64,000 bases of DNA from JAHEAO01 sp041633555 (lineage in GTDB: Bacteria > Pseudomonadota > Alphaproteobacteria > Rhodobacterales > Rhodobacteraceae): NCBI GenBank assembly GCA_041633555.1, contig JBFKFZ010000013.1:6764-70763 (forward strand), in the 5' to 3' direction. Below are positions 54,963-64,000 of the stretch, one piece after another (position 1 is the stretch's first letter; every line of letters starts with the position of its first letter). The position numbers and the translations under genes are program-made. The notes below the pieces were generated by a model, which saw only the letters and a program-made list of their open reading frames with translations, was not told the DNA's origin and searched no databases.

Positions 54963-55739
54963 TCAGGCTTTGCCGTTGACACGGCTGAAATGCTGGCGCG
55001 GGAAATTGCGGATCCGCTCAAGTTTCGGGGTCTTGAACAGGATTTCCGGTGGGCCCTCTTCGACGACCACGCCCTTGTCCATGAAGAGCATGCGGTCACA
55101 GACCCAGGCTGCGAAGTCCATTTCGTGGGTTACGATGAGCATGGTCATGTGTTCCTCGGCGAGCTGCTTCATTACATGGTTCACCTCTTCGATCAGGTCC
55201 GGGTCGAGCGCCTATGTCACCTCGTCAAAGAGCATAACCTTTGGCTTCATAGCCAAGGCGCGGGCGATGGCGACGCGCTGCTTCTGACCGCCGGAAAGGC
55301 GCGACGGGTATTCGTCGATCTTATCCGATTGGCCGACCTTGGCCAGCCGTTCCTCAGCCGGCTTTTTGGCTTCCTCGGTCGTTAGACCTTTCAGCATTTT
55401 TGGCGCCAGCGTGATGTTCCCGCGCACCGTCAGATGCGGGAACAGGTCGAAATGCTGAAACACCAAGCCGATGTCATGGCGCACCTGATTGACGTGCTCT
55501 TCATACTGGCGGTGTGGCAGTTTCCTGTCGATCTGCACGCCTTCCAGCCAAACCTCTCCCGAGGTCAGAGGATCGAGTTCGTTGATCGCGCGCAGGAGGG
55601 CGGACTTGCCCGAGCCGAACGGCCGATGATCGCCACGATCTGCCCCCCGCTCGACCTGAAGATTAATGTCGCGCAAGCCTTCGAGGCTGCCAAATCTCTT
55701 GGCGGCATGGCGGATGTCAATGAAAGCCGTTTCGGGCAT
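54963..55739 (-). pseudogene. Polar amino acid ABC transporter ATPase, nonsense and compensated frameshift
   Basis: The frame reads from MPETAFIDIRHAAKRFGSLEG to LMLFDEVT, then TAG (55214-55212) where a Ser codon (TCG) is expected, and goes on in the same frame with ALDP and IVTHEMDFAAWVCDRM to 54963. Within Walker A the native ERGQIVAIIGRSGSGKS is garbled to ERGADRGDHRPFGSGKS. One extra G in a G6 run and one missing G some 24 nt later restore the frame. Signature LSGGQKQRV is intact. Confidence 0.85.
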
Positions 55740-56427
55740 CGGGGTCTCCTTCGGGCTGTCCGCGCGGGGCCTGGATGCGCCGCTCTAGTCGGCGCAGTCC
55801 GGCCTCGAGGCCGAGGTTCACGACGCAGTAGCAGGCCGCTGCGGCAAGGTAGAATTCAATGGGCCTGTAGGTGCGGCTGATCGCCTGCTGCGCGGCTGGG
55901 GTGATTTCCGTAACGCCGATCACCGAGACCAGCGCTGAGTCTCTGAGCAATGCGATCATGTTGTTGCCCATCGGCGCGATCATGGCGCGATCACGGCGCG
56001 CACCGCCTGCGGGATGATGACCCGGCGCAAGGTCTGACCCCGGCTTAGGCCGAGCTTCCGTTCGCCCTCGTACTGGCCCTTGTCCACGGCAAGGATGCTG
56101 GCCTGGATCAGCTCGGAATTGTAGACGGCGATATGCAGCCCGAGACCGATCACACCGGCAACGAAGGCAGGCAGGTCGATGCCGGTCTGGGTCAGACCGA
56201 AATAGATCAGAAAATAGCTGCAACAAGAGCGGCGAGCCCATGAGGAGCCAGGCAAGAAGTCGGAAGGGCAGACGGATCGTCCAGTGCCCGCAAAGCGCAG
56301 TTACCGCGAAGATGATGCCGCCAAAGCAGCTGAGCAGCCCCGCGCCGATCGTGATCGCGATCGTCCACGCGGCACCCAGCAGAAGCACGCCGAAATGGTC
56401 GGGCACGACGGTGAAATCAAGGCCCAC
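55717..56427 (-). pseudogene. Amino acid ABC permease, frame lost and regained
   Basis: Start MGLDFTVVPDHFGVLLLGAAW to LLMGSPLLLQLF is native. An extra T in a T4 run moves the middle out of frame; the true sequence there is FLIYFGLTQTGIDLPAFVAG through RRVIIPQAVRAVIAP. An 11-bp tandem duplication (ATGATCGCGCC, about 55977-55998) then restores frame at MGNNMIALLRDSALVSVIGVTEI. The net change is +12 bp with about 90 wrong residues. It overlaps the ATPase by 23 bp. Confidence 0.85.
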
Positions 56428-56454
56428 GGCCGCCTCCTGTCTTGGCGCACACCC

Positions 56455-56640
56455 TCATGTGATGCGCGCCCGGCGGTCGAGCCAAGCTATGGCCTGCCCG
56501 GTTGCATAGATGATGATTATGTAGAGCTCTCCCGTGGTAGGAACATCTCGAAGGGATTCTAGATCGAGCCGGAATAGCGTTGGGCAGTATAGGTCAGTTC
56601 GACCACCGATATGGCCGCGAAAAGCGCCGTGCCCTAGGTG
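56455..56640 (-). pseudogene. Second amino acid ABC permease, C-terminal remnant
   Basis: Only the last 60 or so codons remain: GTALFAAISVVELTYTAQRY, then an in-frame TAG, NPFEMFLP, a one-base loss, and LYIIIIYATGQAIAWLDRRA to the stop at 56455. The 5' two thirds are deleted and the sequence is joined near 56640 to a LysR fragment on the other strand. Confidence 0.8.
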
Positions 56641-57180
56641 TTCAGTCCCGAGGTGGTTGCCCGGCTGCAGCAGAACCGGGTCACGATGGGTATCTGTCTG
56701 CTTCAGGAACAGCCGGTCCGGCTGGAGAGCCGCGTTCTCTACCGTGAATATTTCGGGTTTTACTGCGGGCTTCGGCACCGGCTCTTTGGCCGCAAGGATA
56801 TCCACATTGCCGACCTGAAAGACGAATTCGCGGTCTCGTTCCAGACCGACGAGGTCAATGGCCCGCTGTTCGGTGTGGACGAGTTGCGCAAACAGGTCGG
56901 GATGAAGCCGGGCCTGAAGGGGATATCTTCGAACCTGCCGGAGGTCCGCCGCATGATCACGTCGAATATCGGCATTGGGGCCTTGCCGGTGCATGTCGCC
57001 AAGAAAGACGTGCAGGCCGGTCAGCTGTGGCAATTGCCGCCCATCGATGATCTGCCGGCGGTCGATATCTACATTCTGACCAATCCGCGGCGCACGATGA
57101 ACCGTGCAGAGACCGTTCTGATGGGCCTGCTGGACAAGGAACTGAACAACGTCCCGCTATCCGAGAAGACCTACTGTTAA
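56641..57180 (+). pseudogene. LysR regulator, effector domain only (5' end deleted)
   Basis: About 180 residues equal to the co-inducer domain of a LysR protein: SPEVVARLQQNRVTMGICLL, LESRVLYREYFGFYCGLRHRL, VRRMITSNIGIGALPVHVAKKD and ending LNNVPLSEKTYC. The whole HTH and linker are missing, and the 5' edge abuts the permease remnant. Originally this gene was probably divergent from the ABC transporter genes that it controlled. Confidence 0.8.
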
Positions 57181-57267
57181 GGCGACCTGACTGTGACGGA
57201 AAAGCCCGTTCATTCTGAGCCACCGACGGCAAACGAGGTGCCCCGACGAAAGGCGTCCAAAGCAGTC

Positions 57268-57296
57268 TCGACAACCTAACGCACTGGAAATAATGT
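57268..57296 (+). promoter_or_regulatory. Candidate promoter of the amidase-pot operon
   Basis: TCGACA (57268-57273), 17 bp, TAATGT (57291-57296); initiation near 57303 would leave a very short leader with GAGAGAGG before the TTG start at 57315. The -10 is identical to that of the ilvBH promoter. Confidence 0.5.
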
Positions 57297-57314
57297 CCAA
57301 ATGAGAGAGGCCCA

Positions 57315-58829
57315 TTGGCGGACGGCAAACAGGACCGTGCCTCATCACGGGCGGGGAGATACAGAAAGTTGGACATTGATCAATATGATGCGACCGGCTT
57401 GGCCGTGTTGGTTGCAGCAGGGGAAGTTTCACCCGAGGAGCTTCTGGACGAAGCCCTGGCCCGGACCGAGGAGCTCAATCCCGGCCTGAATGCGGTGGTC
57501 CTGATACAGGAAGAGGTTGCGCGCGCCGCAATCGCCGCTGGGCTGCCTGACGGACCTTTCAAGGGGGTGCCGTTCCTGCTCAAGGACCTTGGCGCGGAGG
57601 CGCGAGATTTCCCGTCGCATTGCGGCTCGCGCCTTCGGGCCAACACGCGGTACAGCTATGACAGCGAGATCTTCCTGCGGATGCAGGCGACTGGAGTCGT
57701 GACTTTCGGCCGGACGACCGCGCCCGAAGACGGCATCGGGCCAGCTACCGAGGCGGCGGTCTATGGCGGGCCGACGCGCAATCCCTGGAATTCGGACCAT
57801 ACGCCTGGCGGGTCATCAGGCGGGGCAGGGGCCGCAGTGGCTGCAGGGATCGTGACGATGGCGCATGGCTCTGACGGGGGGGGGTCGGTCCGAATCCCGG
57901 CCTCTTCCTGCGGGCTCTTCGGTTTCAAGGCGACGCGCGGACGGTTTCCCGATGGACCATCGGCCGGCGAGGGCTGGGCCGGCTTGGCGATCGACGGATT
58001 CCTGACGCGGTCGGTCCGGGACAATGCGGCGATGATGGATGCCTGCGCCGGGCCCGATCTGGGCGCACCTTACGTCGCGCCGCCAATGCCGCAAACCTAT
58101 CTCGCGGCCACGCTGCAGCCGGCGCGGCCGCTAAGGATCGGTCTTTGCGACACCACTTTTGACGGGTCGCCGATCCACGACGAGTGCCGGCGGGCGGTCG
58201 AGAAGGCGGGCCAGACCCTGCAGGACCTCGGCCATTCGGTGGAGCCGATGCGCCCGAAGGCCGATCATGACGGAATGATGCGGGCATGGACGCGCATCGT
58301 TGGCTGCGGCGTGGCGCTTTCGATCCGCCAGAAGGTCACGGCGCGAGGCCAGCCGCTGAAACCGGATGAGGTCGAAGGGATTGCGCGCGGGGCGCTGATC
58401 TTCGCCGAGGGCATATCCGGGGAGGACTACCTTCAATCGGTGAACACGATCCATGCCTATGGCCGGGAAATGGCGCTGGCGCTGCAGCCGGTCGATGTGC
58501 TGGTCTCGGCAACCCTCGCCGAGCCTCCAGCGAAGATCGGCCGCTTCGCCCATGACCGCGAGGATTTCGAAGCCTACCGGATCGGGCCGCATGGCGTTTT
58601 CGCCTATTCGCCGTTCTGCTCCGCCTTCAATGCGAGCGGTCAACCAGCGGCTTCGGTGCCGCTTCACTGGACAGCCGACGGCCTGCCGGTCGGCGTCCAC
58701 TTGGCGGCAGCCTACGGTGCGGATGACCTTCTGATCGCCCTCAGCGCCCAGCTCGAGGCAGCCCACCCCTGGGCAAACCGGCGACCACTTCTTGAGGCGG
58801 ATTCGCTTGCAAGCGGTCCGGCTGCGTAG
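57315..58829 (+). CDS. Amidase signature family hydrolase
   Basis: A 504-aa amidase with the Ser-cisSer-Lys triad: Lys in PFLLKDLGAEARDF, cis-Ser in TPGGSSGGAGAAVAAG, and nucleophile Ser in GSDGGGSVRIPASSCGLFGFK. It has no signal peptide and probably hydrolyses an amide in the cytoplasm. It starts at TTG 57315 after GAGAGAGG and is followed by a polyamine-type ABC importer, so the substrate may be an imported N-acyl amine. Confidence 0.9.
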   Translation: MADGKQDRASSRAGRYRKLDIDQYDATGLAVLVAAGEVSPEELLDEALARTEELNPGLNAVVLIQEEVARAAIAAGLPDGPFKGVPFLLKDLGAEARDFPSHCGSRLRANTRYSYDSEIFLRMQATGVVTFGRTTAPEDGIGPATEAAVYGGPTRNPWNSDHTPGGSSGGAGAAVAAGIVTMAHGSDGGGSVRIPASSCGLFGFKATRGRFPDGPSAGEGWAGLAIDGFLTRSVRDNAAMMDACAGPDLGAPYVAPPMPQTYLAATLQPARPLRIGLCDTTFDGSPIHDECRRAVEKAGQTLQDLGHSVEPMRPKADHDGMMRAWTRIVGCGVALSIRQKVTARGQPLKPDEVEGIARGALIFAEGISGEDYLQSVNTIHAYGREMALALQPVDVLVSATLAEPPAKIGRFAHDREDFEAYRIGPHGVFAYSPFCSAFNASGQPAASVPLHWTADGLPVGVHLAAAYGADDLLIALSAQLEAAHPWANRRPLLEADSLASGPAA

Positions 58830-58859
58830 CAGATTGACGCGAAAGTTGGGGAGACGGCT

Positions 58860-59917
<1,058 letters not shown>

Positions 59918-59921
<4 letters not shown>

Positions 59922-60820
59922 ACGGCGGTGGCGCGCAGCGGTCAAAGGGGGCCAATGGCTGGCTACTGTCCACTCCGGCGCTGATCCTGCTTCTGTTCGC
60001 CGCCAGCGGCCCGCTCATCATCGTCGCGCTCTATTCCTTTCTGGAAAAGGGCGACTATTCCGGCGTCCGCTGGGTGTTTTCGACCGAAGCATGGTTCCGC
60101 ATTCTGTTCGAGCGCGACATCTTCGACGGAACCGTCAGCTTTGCAGATGCCAACCTGAGAATCTTCTGGCGCTCGGCGAAACTGTCGCTGGCCACCACAG
60201 CGATCACGTTCCTGCTGGGCCTGCCCACGGCATGGTTCATTGCCACCCGTGCGCCGAAGGCGCGGGCGATCTGGCTCTTCCTGATCACCATTCCGTTCTG
60301 GACAAACTTGCTGATCCGCACGTTCGCGATCATGGAAGTGATACGCAATCAGGGGATCCTGAATACATTTCTGATCAAGATCGGCTTGATTGATCAGCCA
60401 ATTCAGATCTTGTTCACCGATACAGCCGTGCTGATCGGCATGGCTTATGTCTACCTTCCGTTGATGGTGCTACCTCTTTTCGCCGCGATCGACCGTTTCG
60501 ATTTTAAACTGATCGAGGCGGGATACGACCTTTATGCTTCGCGTCTGAAGACCCTTGTTCGGGTGATCCTACCGATTATCCGACCCGGGATCGTCGCGGG
60601 GTCCATCCTCGTTTTCGTACCAAGCCTCGGCGCTTACGTGACCCCGCGCGTGCTCGGTGGCGGAAAGAACATGATGATCGGAAACTTCATCGAGTTGCAG
60701 TTCGGTCAGGGACAGAACTGGCCACTCGGGGCGGCGATGTCGATGGTGCTTCTGATCATCGTTCTCGGGGCGCTGCTGATCTTTACGCGGGCTTCCTCGA
60801 GGGAGGGGCCGCATGACTAG
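59918..60820 (+). CDS. potB: Polyamine ABC transporter permease 1
   Basis: A 300-aa permease with six predicted helices (first about residues 17-40, WLLSTPALILLLFAASGPL). The BPD-transport EAA loop appears as KLIEAGYDLYASRLKTLVRVILPIIRPG. The ATG at 59918 overlaps the ATPase stop. PotB-type length and order; the next permease overlaps by 8 bp. Confidence 0.92.
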
Positions 60821-61616
60821 GCGCCCCTTCGACGTGACATCGCTGCCGGGATTCACCACGGTGGCGATCATTACCTTCATTCTCCTCTATGCACCCATCG
60901 TCACGCTGGTGATCTATTCCTTCAACGGGTCGGGATCGGTGAACATCTGGGGCGGGTTTTCGACCCAATGGTACGCCATTGCCGCCAAGAACGAGGCGAT
61001 TCAGGGTGCAGCCGTGCGGTCGTTCATCATCGCCTTCTGGGCCTCGCTCATTTCGACGGCGGTGGCGACGCTGGCCGCGCTCGGCACGACAAGGCGCGGC
61101 CGGTTCAGGGGTCAGACGCTGATCTACGTGATGATAAATCAGCCACTAATGGTACCCGAGATCGTGACAGCCGTGGCGCTGCTGATCTTCTTCTCGACGA
61201 TCAGGATAGCGACCGGATATACCGGGCTCGGCTATCTGATCGCGGCTCATTCCGCCTTTTGCGTGCCGTTCGCGTACCTGCCGATCCGGGCCCGGCTGGA
61301 AGGGATGGACATGAGCATGGAGATTGCGGCGGCGGACCTCTATGCAACACCGTGGCAGACCTTTCGCTACGTGACGCTGCCACTTCTGATGCCCGGCGTT
61401 CTGGCGGGAGCAATGCTGGCCTTCGTCATCTCGCTGGACGATGTCATCATCACCGAATTCGTCAAATCCGCTGGGCAAGATACGCTGCCCACTTATATGC
61501 TGGGCCAGCTTCGGCGTGCATTGACGCCGGAGGTGAATGCCATCTCGACAGTTCTTCTGGGGCTGACGGTGGTGATCCTTACGGCATTCTTTCTAATTAC
61601 CAGAAAACGGGGATGA
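60813..61616 (+). CDS. potC: Polyamine ABC transporter permease 2
   Basis: A 267-aa six-helix permease. The EAA loop is EIAAADLYATPWQTFRYVTLPLLMPG, and the PotC-type FVISLDDVIITEFVKSAGQDTLPTYM lies near the end. It pairs with the preceding permease as the membrane dimer. Confidence 0.92.
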   Translation: MTRRPFDVTSLPGFTTVAIITFILLYAPIVTLVIYSFNGSGSVNIWGGFSTQWYAIAAKNEAIQGAAVRSFIIAFWASLISTAVATLAALGTTRRGRFRGQTLIYVMINQPLMVPEIVTAVALLIFFSTIRIATGYTGLGYLIAAHSAFCVPFAYLPIRARLEGMDMSMEIAAADLYATPWQTFRYVTLPLLMPGVLAGAMLAFVISLDDVIITEFVKSAGQDTLPTYMLGQLRRALTPEVNAISTVLLGLTVVILTAFFLITRKRG

Positions 61617-61647
61617 ACCCCCGAAAGATCAACCAAGGGAGAAAGAA

Positions 61648-62673
61648 ATGAAGAAATTACTGATCGGATCCAGCATCCTTGCGATGGGTGCAATGGGCGC
61701 GCAGGCGGAAGGCACCCTGAACCTTTATAACTGGGGCAATTACACCAACCCGGAACTGATCGAGAAATTCACTGCCGAGACCGGCATCGCGGTCACGATT
61801 ACGGATTATGACAGCAATACCACCGCGTTGGCAAAGGTCGAAGCAGGAGGCCATGGGTTCGACCTAGTCGTGCCTTCGGCAAACTATGTACCCGTATTCG
61901 TGGAGAAAGGCCTGCTGGCACCGCTCGACCATTCGCGGCTTTCCAATTTTGGCAACATAGCCAGTGAATGGGTGGATGTGGCCTGGGATTCGGGTCGGGC
62001 TCATACGATCCCATGGCAATGGGGGACCACCGGCGTGGCGGTCAACAAGTCGGTCTATGCCGGCGATGTGAACACATCCGACATCTTTCTTGATCCGCCG
62101 ACGGAGCTGCAGGGGCTCGTGAACGTCGTGCCCGAGATGAATGACGTGATGGCGCTGGCGATCTTCAATGTCGGGGGTGAGGCCTGCACCGAGGATCTCG
62201 AAGTGCTCAGGAAGGTCCGAGACAAGCTGATGGCGGCCAAGCCCAGCTGGATTTCCATGGATTATGGAACAACCGACAAATTGTCCTCGAATGATCTGAA
62301 AGCGACGGTCAACTGGAACGGTTCGACCATGCGCGCGCGGCTCAACAATCCCGACGTCGTTTATGGCTATCCAAGGGAAGGCTATCCGCTCTGGATGGAT
62401 TCGGTCGGTCTGCTGGCCGATGCCACGAACGTGGACGAGGCCTACAAGTTCCTCGACTTCATCATGGTCCCCGAGAATGCGGCGCTGATCTCCAACTTTG
62501 CCCGCTATGCCAATGGGATCAAAGGGTCAGAGGAATTCATGGATTCGGTGATGCAGACCGCCCCCGAGATCGTGATCCCGGCGGAATTTGCCAGCGCGGG
62601 CAAGTTCCTGCCCACCTGTCCGCAAAGCGCTGTGGATCTCTATACCGCGATCTGGACCGACCTCGTCAAATAA
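61648..62673 (+). CDS. potD: Polyamine ABC transporter substrate-binding protein
   Basis: A 341-aa periplasmic protein: signal peptide MKKLLIGSSILAMGAMGAQAEG, then the PotD start LNLYNWGNYTNPELIEKFTAETG. The acidic pocket texts include YDSNTTALAKVEAGGHGFDLVVPS and YPREGYPLWMDSVGLLADATN. The ATG follows AAGGGAGAAAG. It ends the amidase-pot operon, and a UUCG-loop hairpin follows. Confidence 0.92.
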   Translation: MKKLLIGSSILAMGAMGAQAEGTLNLYNWGNYTNPELIEKFTAETGIAVTITDYDSNTTALAKVEAGGHGFDLVVPSANYVPVFVEKGLLAPLDHSRLSNFGNIASEWVDVAWDSGRAHTIPWQWGTTGVAVNKSVYAGDVNTSDIFLDPPTELQGLVNVVPEMNDVMALAIFNVGGEACTEDLEVLRKVRDKLMAAKPSWISMDYGTTDKLSSNDLKATVNWNGSTMRARLNNPDVVYGYPREGYPLWMDSVGLLADATNVDEAYKFLDFIMVPENAALISNFARYANGIKGSEEFMDSVMQTAPEIVIPAEFASAGKFLPTCPQSAVDLYTAIWTDLVK

Positions 62674-62680
62674 GCCATCG

Positions 62681-62704
62681 AAGCGGAGCCTTCGGGCTCC
62701 GCTT
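62681..62704 (+). terminator. Terminator hairpin after the pot operon
   Basis: A perfect 10-bp stem AAGCGGAGCC/GGCTCCGCTT closed by a TTCG tetraloop, 7 bp past the potD stop. The tail (CTCTTC) is only moderately T-rich. Confidence 0.75.
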
Positions 62705-62842
62705 CTCTTCAGGTTCCTTCCCCGCAGAGTACTTGGGCCTAGCAACAAGCTGTGACGCCGCTTGCGGGAAGGACCGTTTTGTTTCTGGAACCAGAACCGC
62801 CGGATCAAGTTCCCGCGTCCCGCCTCAATTCCGAGGTCAGGA

Positions 62843-63646
62843 TCACTTCGCCTGGGCGTTGAAATGAAAAACCTGCTGGCCCTCCAACCGATATCCCCCG
62901 ATCAGCGCCTGTGCACGCGCGCTCGCCAACCACTCTTCGAGCCTTGCTGCCGACGCGGCCTGGACATGCGGGTGCCTTTCCGGGTTCACCGGCAGATAGG
63001 CATATTGATTGAAGAGCACCGGGTCGCCTTCGAAGAGCAAGCCAAGGCCCGCCTGGTTGGCAAAGTTAAGCCAGCTTGCGCGGTCCGAGAGAGTATAGGC
63101 CTCCATTCCGGCTGCGGTGTTGAGCGTCGCACCCATGCCCTGGCCGACGGCGCGGTACCAGTCGCCTGCAGGCTCGATTCCGGCGGCGCGCCAGATCGCC
63201 AGTTCAGCCTTGTGCGTGCCGCTCTCGTCGCCGCGGCTGACGAAGGGAGACTTGGTGCTGGCGATCGCGGTGAACGCGTCCGCCGCCGACGCTGTCAAAC
63301 CAGCCGCCGCTGGATCGCCGGCAGGACCGAGGATGACGAAGTCGTTATACATGATCTCGCGCCGGTGGGTGGCGTGGCCTGCGGCGACGAAGGCGTCTTC
63401 TGCCACCCTCGAATGGACGAGGACCGCATCGACATCGCCAGCCTCACCGAGTTTCAGGGCCTGGCCGGTGCCGACCACCAGAAGCTGGACGATGATGCCG
63501 GTGTCCTTCTCGATTTCGGGCAATAGGGTTTCAGCCAGCCCGGAATTGGCGAATGAGGTCGTTACCGCCATTTTCATCTCTTCGCCATTGGCGGCCGCGG
63601 CGATGCAAGTTGCGGCGAGTGCGGCGAGCAGGCGGCCCGGTTTCAT
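62843..63646 (-). CDS. tupA: Tungstate ABC transporter substrate-binding protein
   Basis: A 267-aa periplasmic oxyanion-binding protein with a signal peptide (MKPGRLLAALAATCIAAAANGEE). The TupA start is MAVTTSFANSGLAETLLPEIE, with VGTGQALKLGEAGDVDAVLVHSR and FVSRGDESGTHKAELAIW supplying the anion site. Tungstate is the usual ligand of this group. The ATG overlaps the upstream ATPase stop. Confidence 0.9.
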   Translation of the reverse strand: MKPGRLLAALAATCIAAAANGEEMKMAVTTSFANSGLAETLLPEIEKDTGIIVQLLVVGTGQALKLGEAGDVDAVLVHSRVAEDAFVAAGHATHRREIMYNDFVILGPAGDPAAAGLTASAADAFTAIASTKSPFVSRGDESGTHKAELAIWRAAGIEPAGDWYRAVGQGMGATLNTAAGMEAYTLSDRASWLNFANQAGLGLLFEGDPVLFNQYAYLPVNPERHPHVQAASAARLEEWLASARAQALIGGYRLEGQQVFHFNAQAK

Positions 63647-64000
63647 GGCAGCAGGTCTCCATTGATATGGGCGGCGGCTTCGGGGGTTTCGGGTCCGGCA
63701 AAGAAGGCGTCGCGCCCTTTAGCCTCGTGCAGCCGGCCATCGTAGAGAAAGAGGATATCGTCGGCCATCCTGCGGGCTTGCCCAACATTATGGGTCGACA
63801 TGACGATCCGCGTACCGCGATCGCGGGCGCCCTGCAGGATCGCTTCGATTTCCCGGATAGAGTGGAGATCGAGATTGGCGCAGGGCTCGTCGAGGAACAG
63901 CACTTCCGGCGCGCGAATCAGTGCGCGGGCAAGGGCCATCTTCTGCCGCTCGCCGCCCGAAAGAACCTGAACCGGCGCGCGCATGGCAACATCGAGCCCG
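63643..64000 (-). CDS. tupC: Tungstate ABC transporter ATPase, partial (N-terminus off the window)
   Basis: About 118 C-terminal residues are visible: signature VLSGGERQKMALARAL, Walker B VLFLDEPCANLD, H-loop VMSTHNVGQARRMAD. The Walker A half lies beyond base 64000. It is upstream of tupA on the minus strand and overlaps it by 4 bp; the permease gene (tupB) would be expected beyond the window edge. Confidence 0.88.
   Translation of the reverse strand, partial: GLDVAMRAPVQVLSGGERQKMALARALIRAPEVLFLDEPCANLDLHSIREIEAILQGARDRGTRIVMSTHNVGQARRMADDILFLYDGRLHEAKGRDAFFAGPETPEAAAHINGDLLP

Overview
The window is high-GC alphaproteobacterial DNA, most consistent with a Rhodobacterales (Paracoccus/Rhodobacter-like) chromosome. 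Indications are the two type I GAPDH genes beside transketolase, the coiled-coil/zapA pair, the ccmE / lysis cassette / ccmF / ccmH layout, the trpG-trpD-trpC-moaC-moeA-lexA run, LexA boxes of the GTTC-N7-GTTC type, the small monothiol glutaredoxin/BolA pair next to purL, and the one-chain indolepyruvate:ferredoxin oxidoreductase. No tRNA, rRNA, CRISPR array or complete insertion sequence was seen. Identifications rest on reading the proteins and motifs by eye; no database search was run.

Layout. 1-3.3 kb: a partial methylmalonate-semialdehyde dehydrogenase gene divergent from a LysR regulator, then a CBS protein, coaD and an SMR-type transporter. 3.4-9 kb: two GAPDH paralogues with a 47-codon frame between them, a glycosyltransferase and tkt. 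9.2-13.5 kb: a coiled-coil protein and ZapA, then (minus strand) purL, bolA, grxD and a RibD/DHFR-like reductase. 13.6-22.6 kb: a GST-like protein, a LysR gene divergent from the indolepyruvate oxidoreductase, an acyltransferase, murI, argC, ccmE. 22.7-26.7 kb: a broken muramidase/holin cassette embedded in the ccm genes. 26.8-33.6 kb: enoyl-CoA hydratase, gltA, gltX, a heavily damaged comEC, lexA. 33.6-41.2 kb: moeA, moaC, trpC, trpD, trpG, a divergent polysaccharide deacetylase, an ECF sigma factor facing an EF-hand protein, and a stand-alone autoinducer-binding domain. 41.3-43.9 kb: ilvBH behind a leader peptide and terminator. 44-50 kb: a CaCA exchanger and a TRAP operon with very large membrane subunits. 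50-57.2 kb: an arginyl/leucyl-transferase and a catabolic cluster (acetylpolyamine amidohydrolase-like, GNAT, BKACE, class III aminotransferase) next to a ruined amino-acid ABC transporter and a beheaded LysR gene. 57.3-62.7 kb: amidase plus a Pot-type polyamine ABC operon. 62.8-64 kb: tungstate transporter genes, running off the end.

The most interesting pattern is selective gene loss. The lysis cassette (holin and muramidase, resembling the one used for gene transfer agent release in Rhodobacter) carries two frameshifts and lacks an ATG. The DNA-uptake channel gene comEC carries about five frameshifts and a stop. The ABC transporter serving the 51-55 kb catabolic cluster has nonsense codons, frameshifts, an 11-bp duplication and a deletion that also removed the DNA-binding half of its regulator. 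Almost all other genes are intact, which argues against a generally poor assembly, although several lesions lie in G runs and need read-level checking.

The clearest regulatory elements are an Ile-Val-Leu-Val leader peptide with attenuator upstream of ilvBH, three tandem LexA half-sites upstream of lexA, a 7-bp-arm inverted repeat inside the promoter of the indolepyruvate oxidoreductase gene, LacI-family-like operators upstream of both gap genes, and an ECF-type promoter in front of the EF-hand gene.
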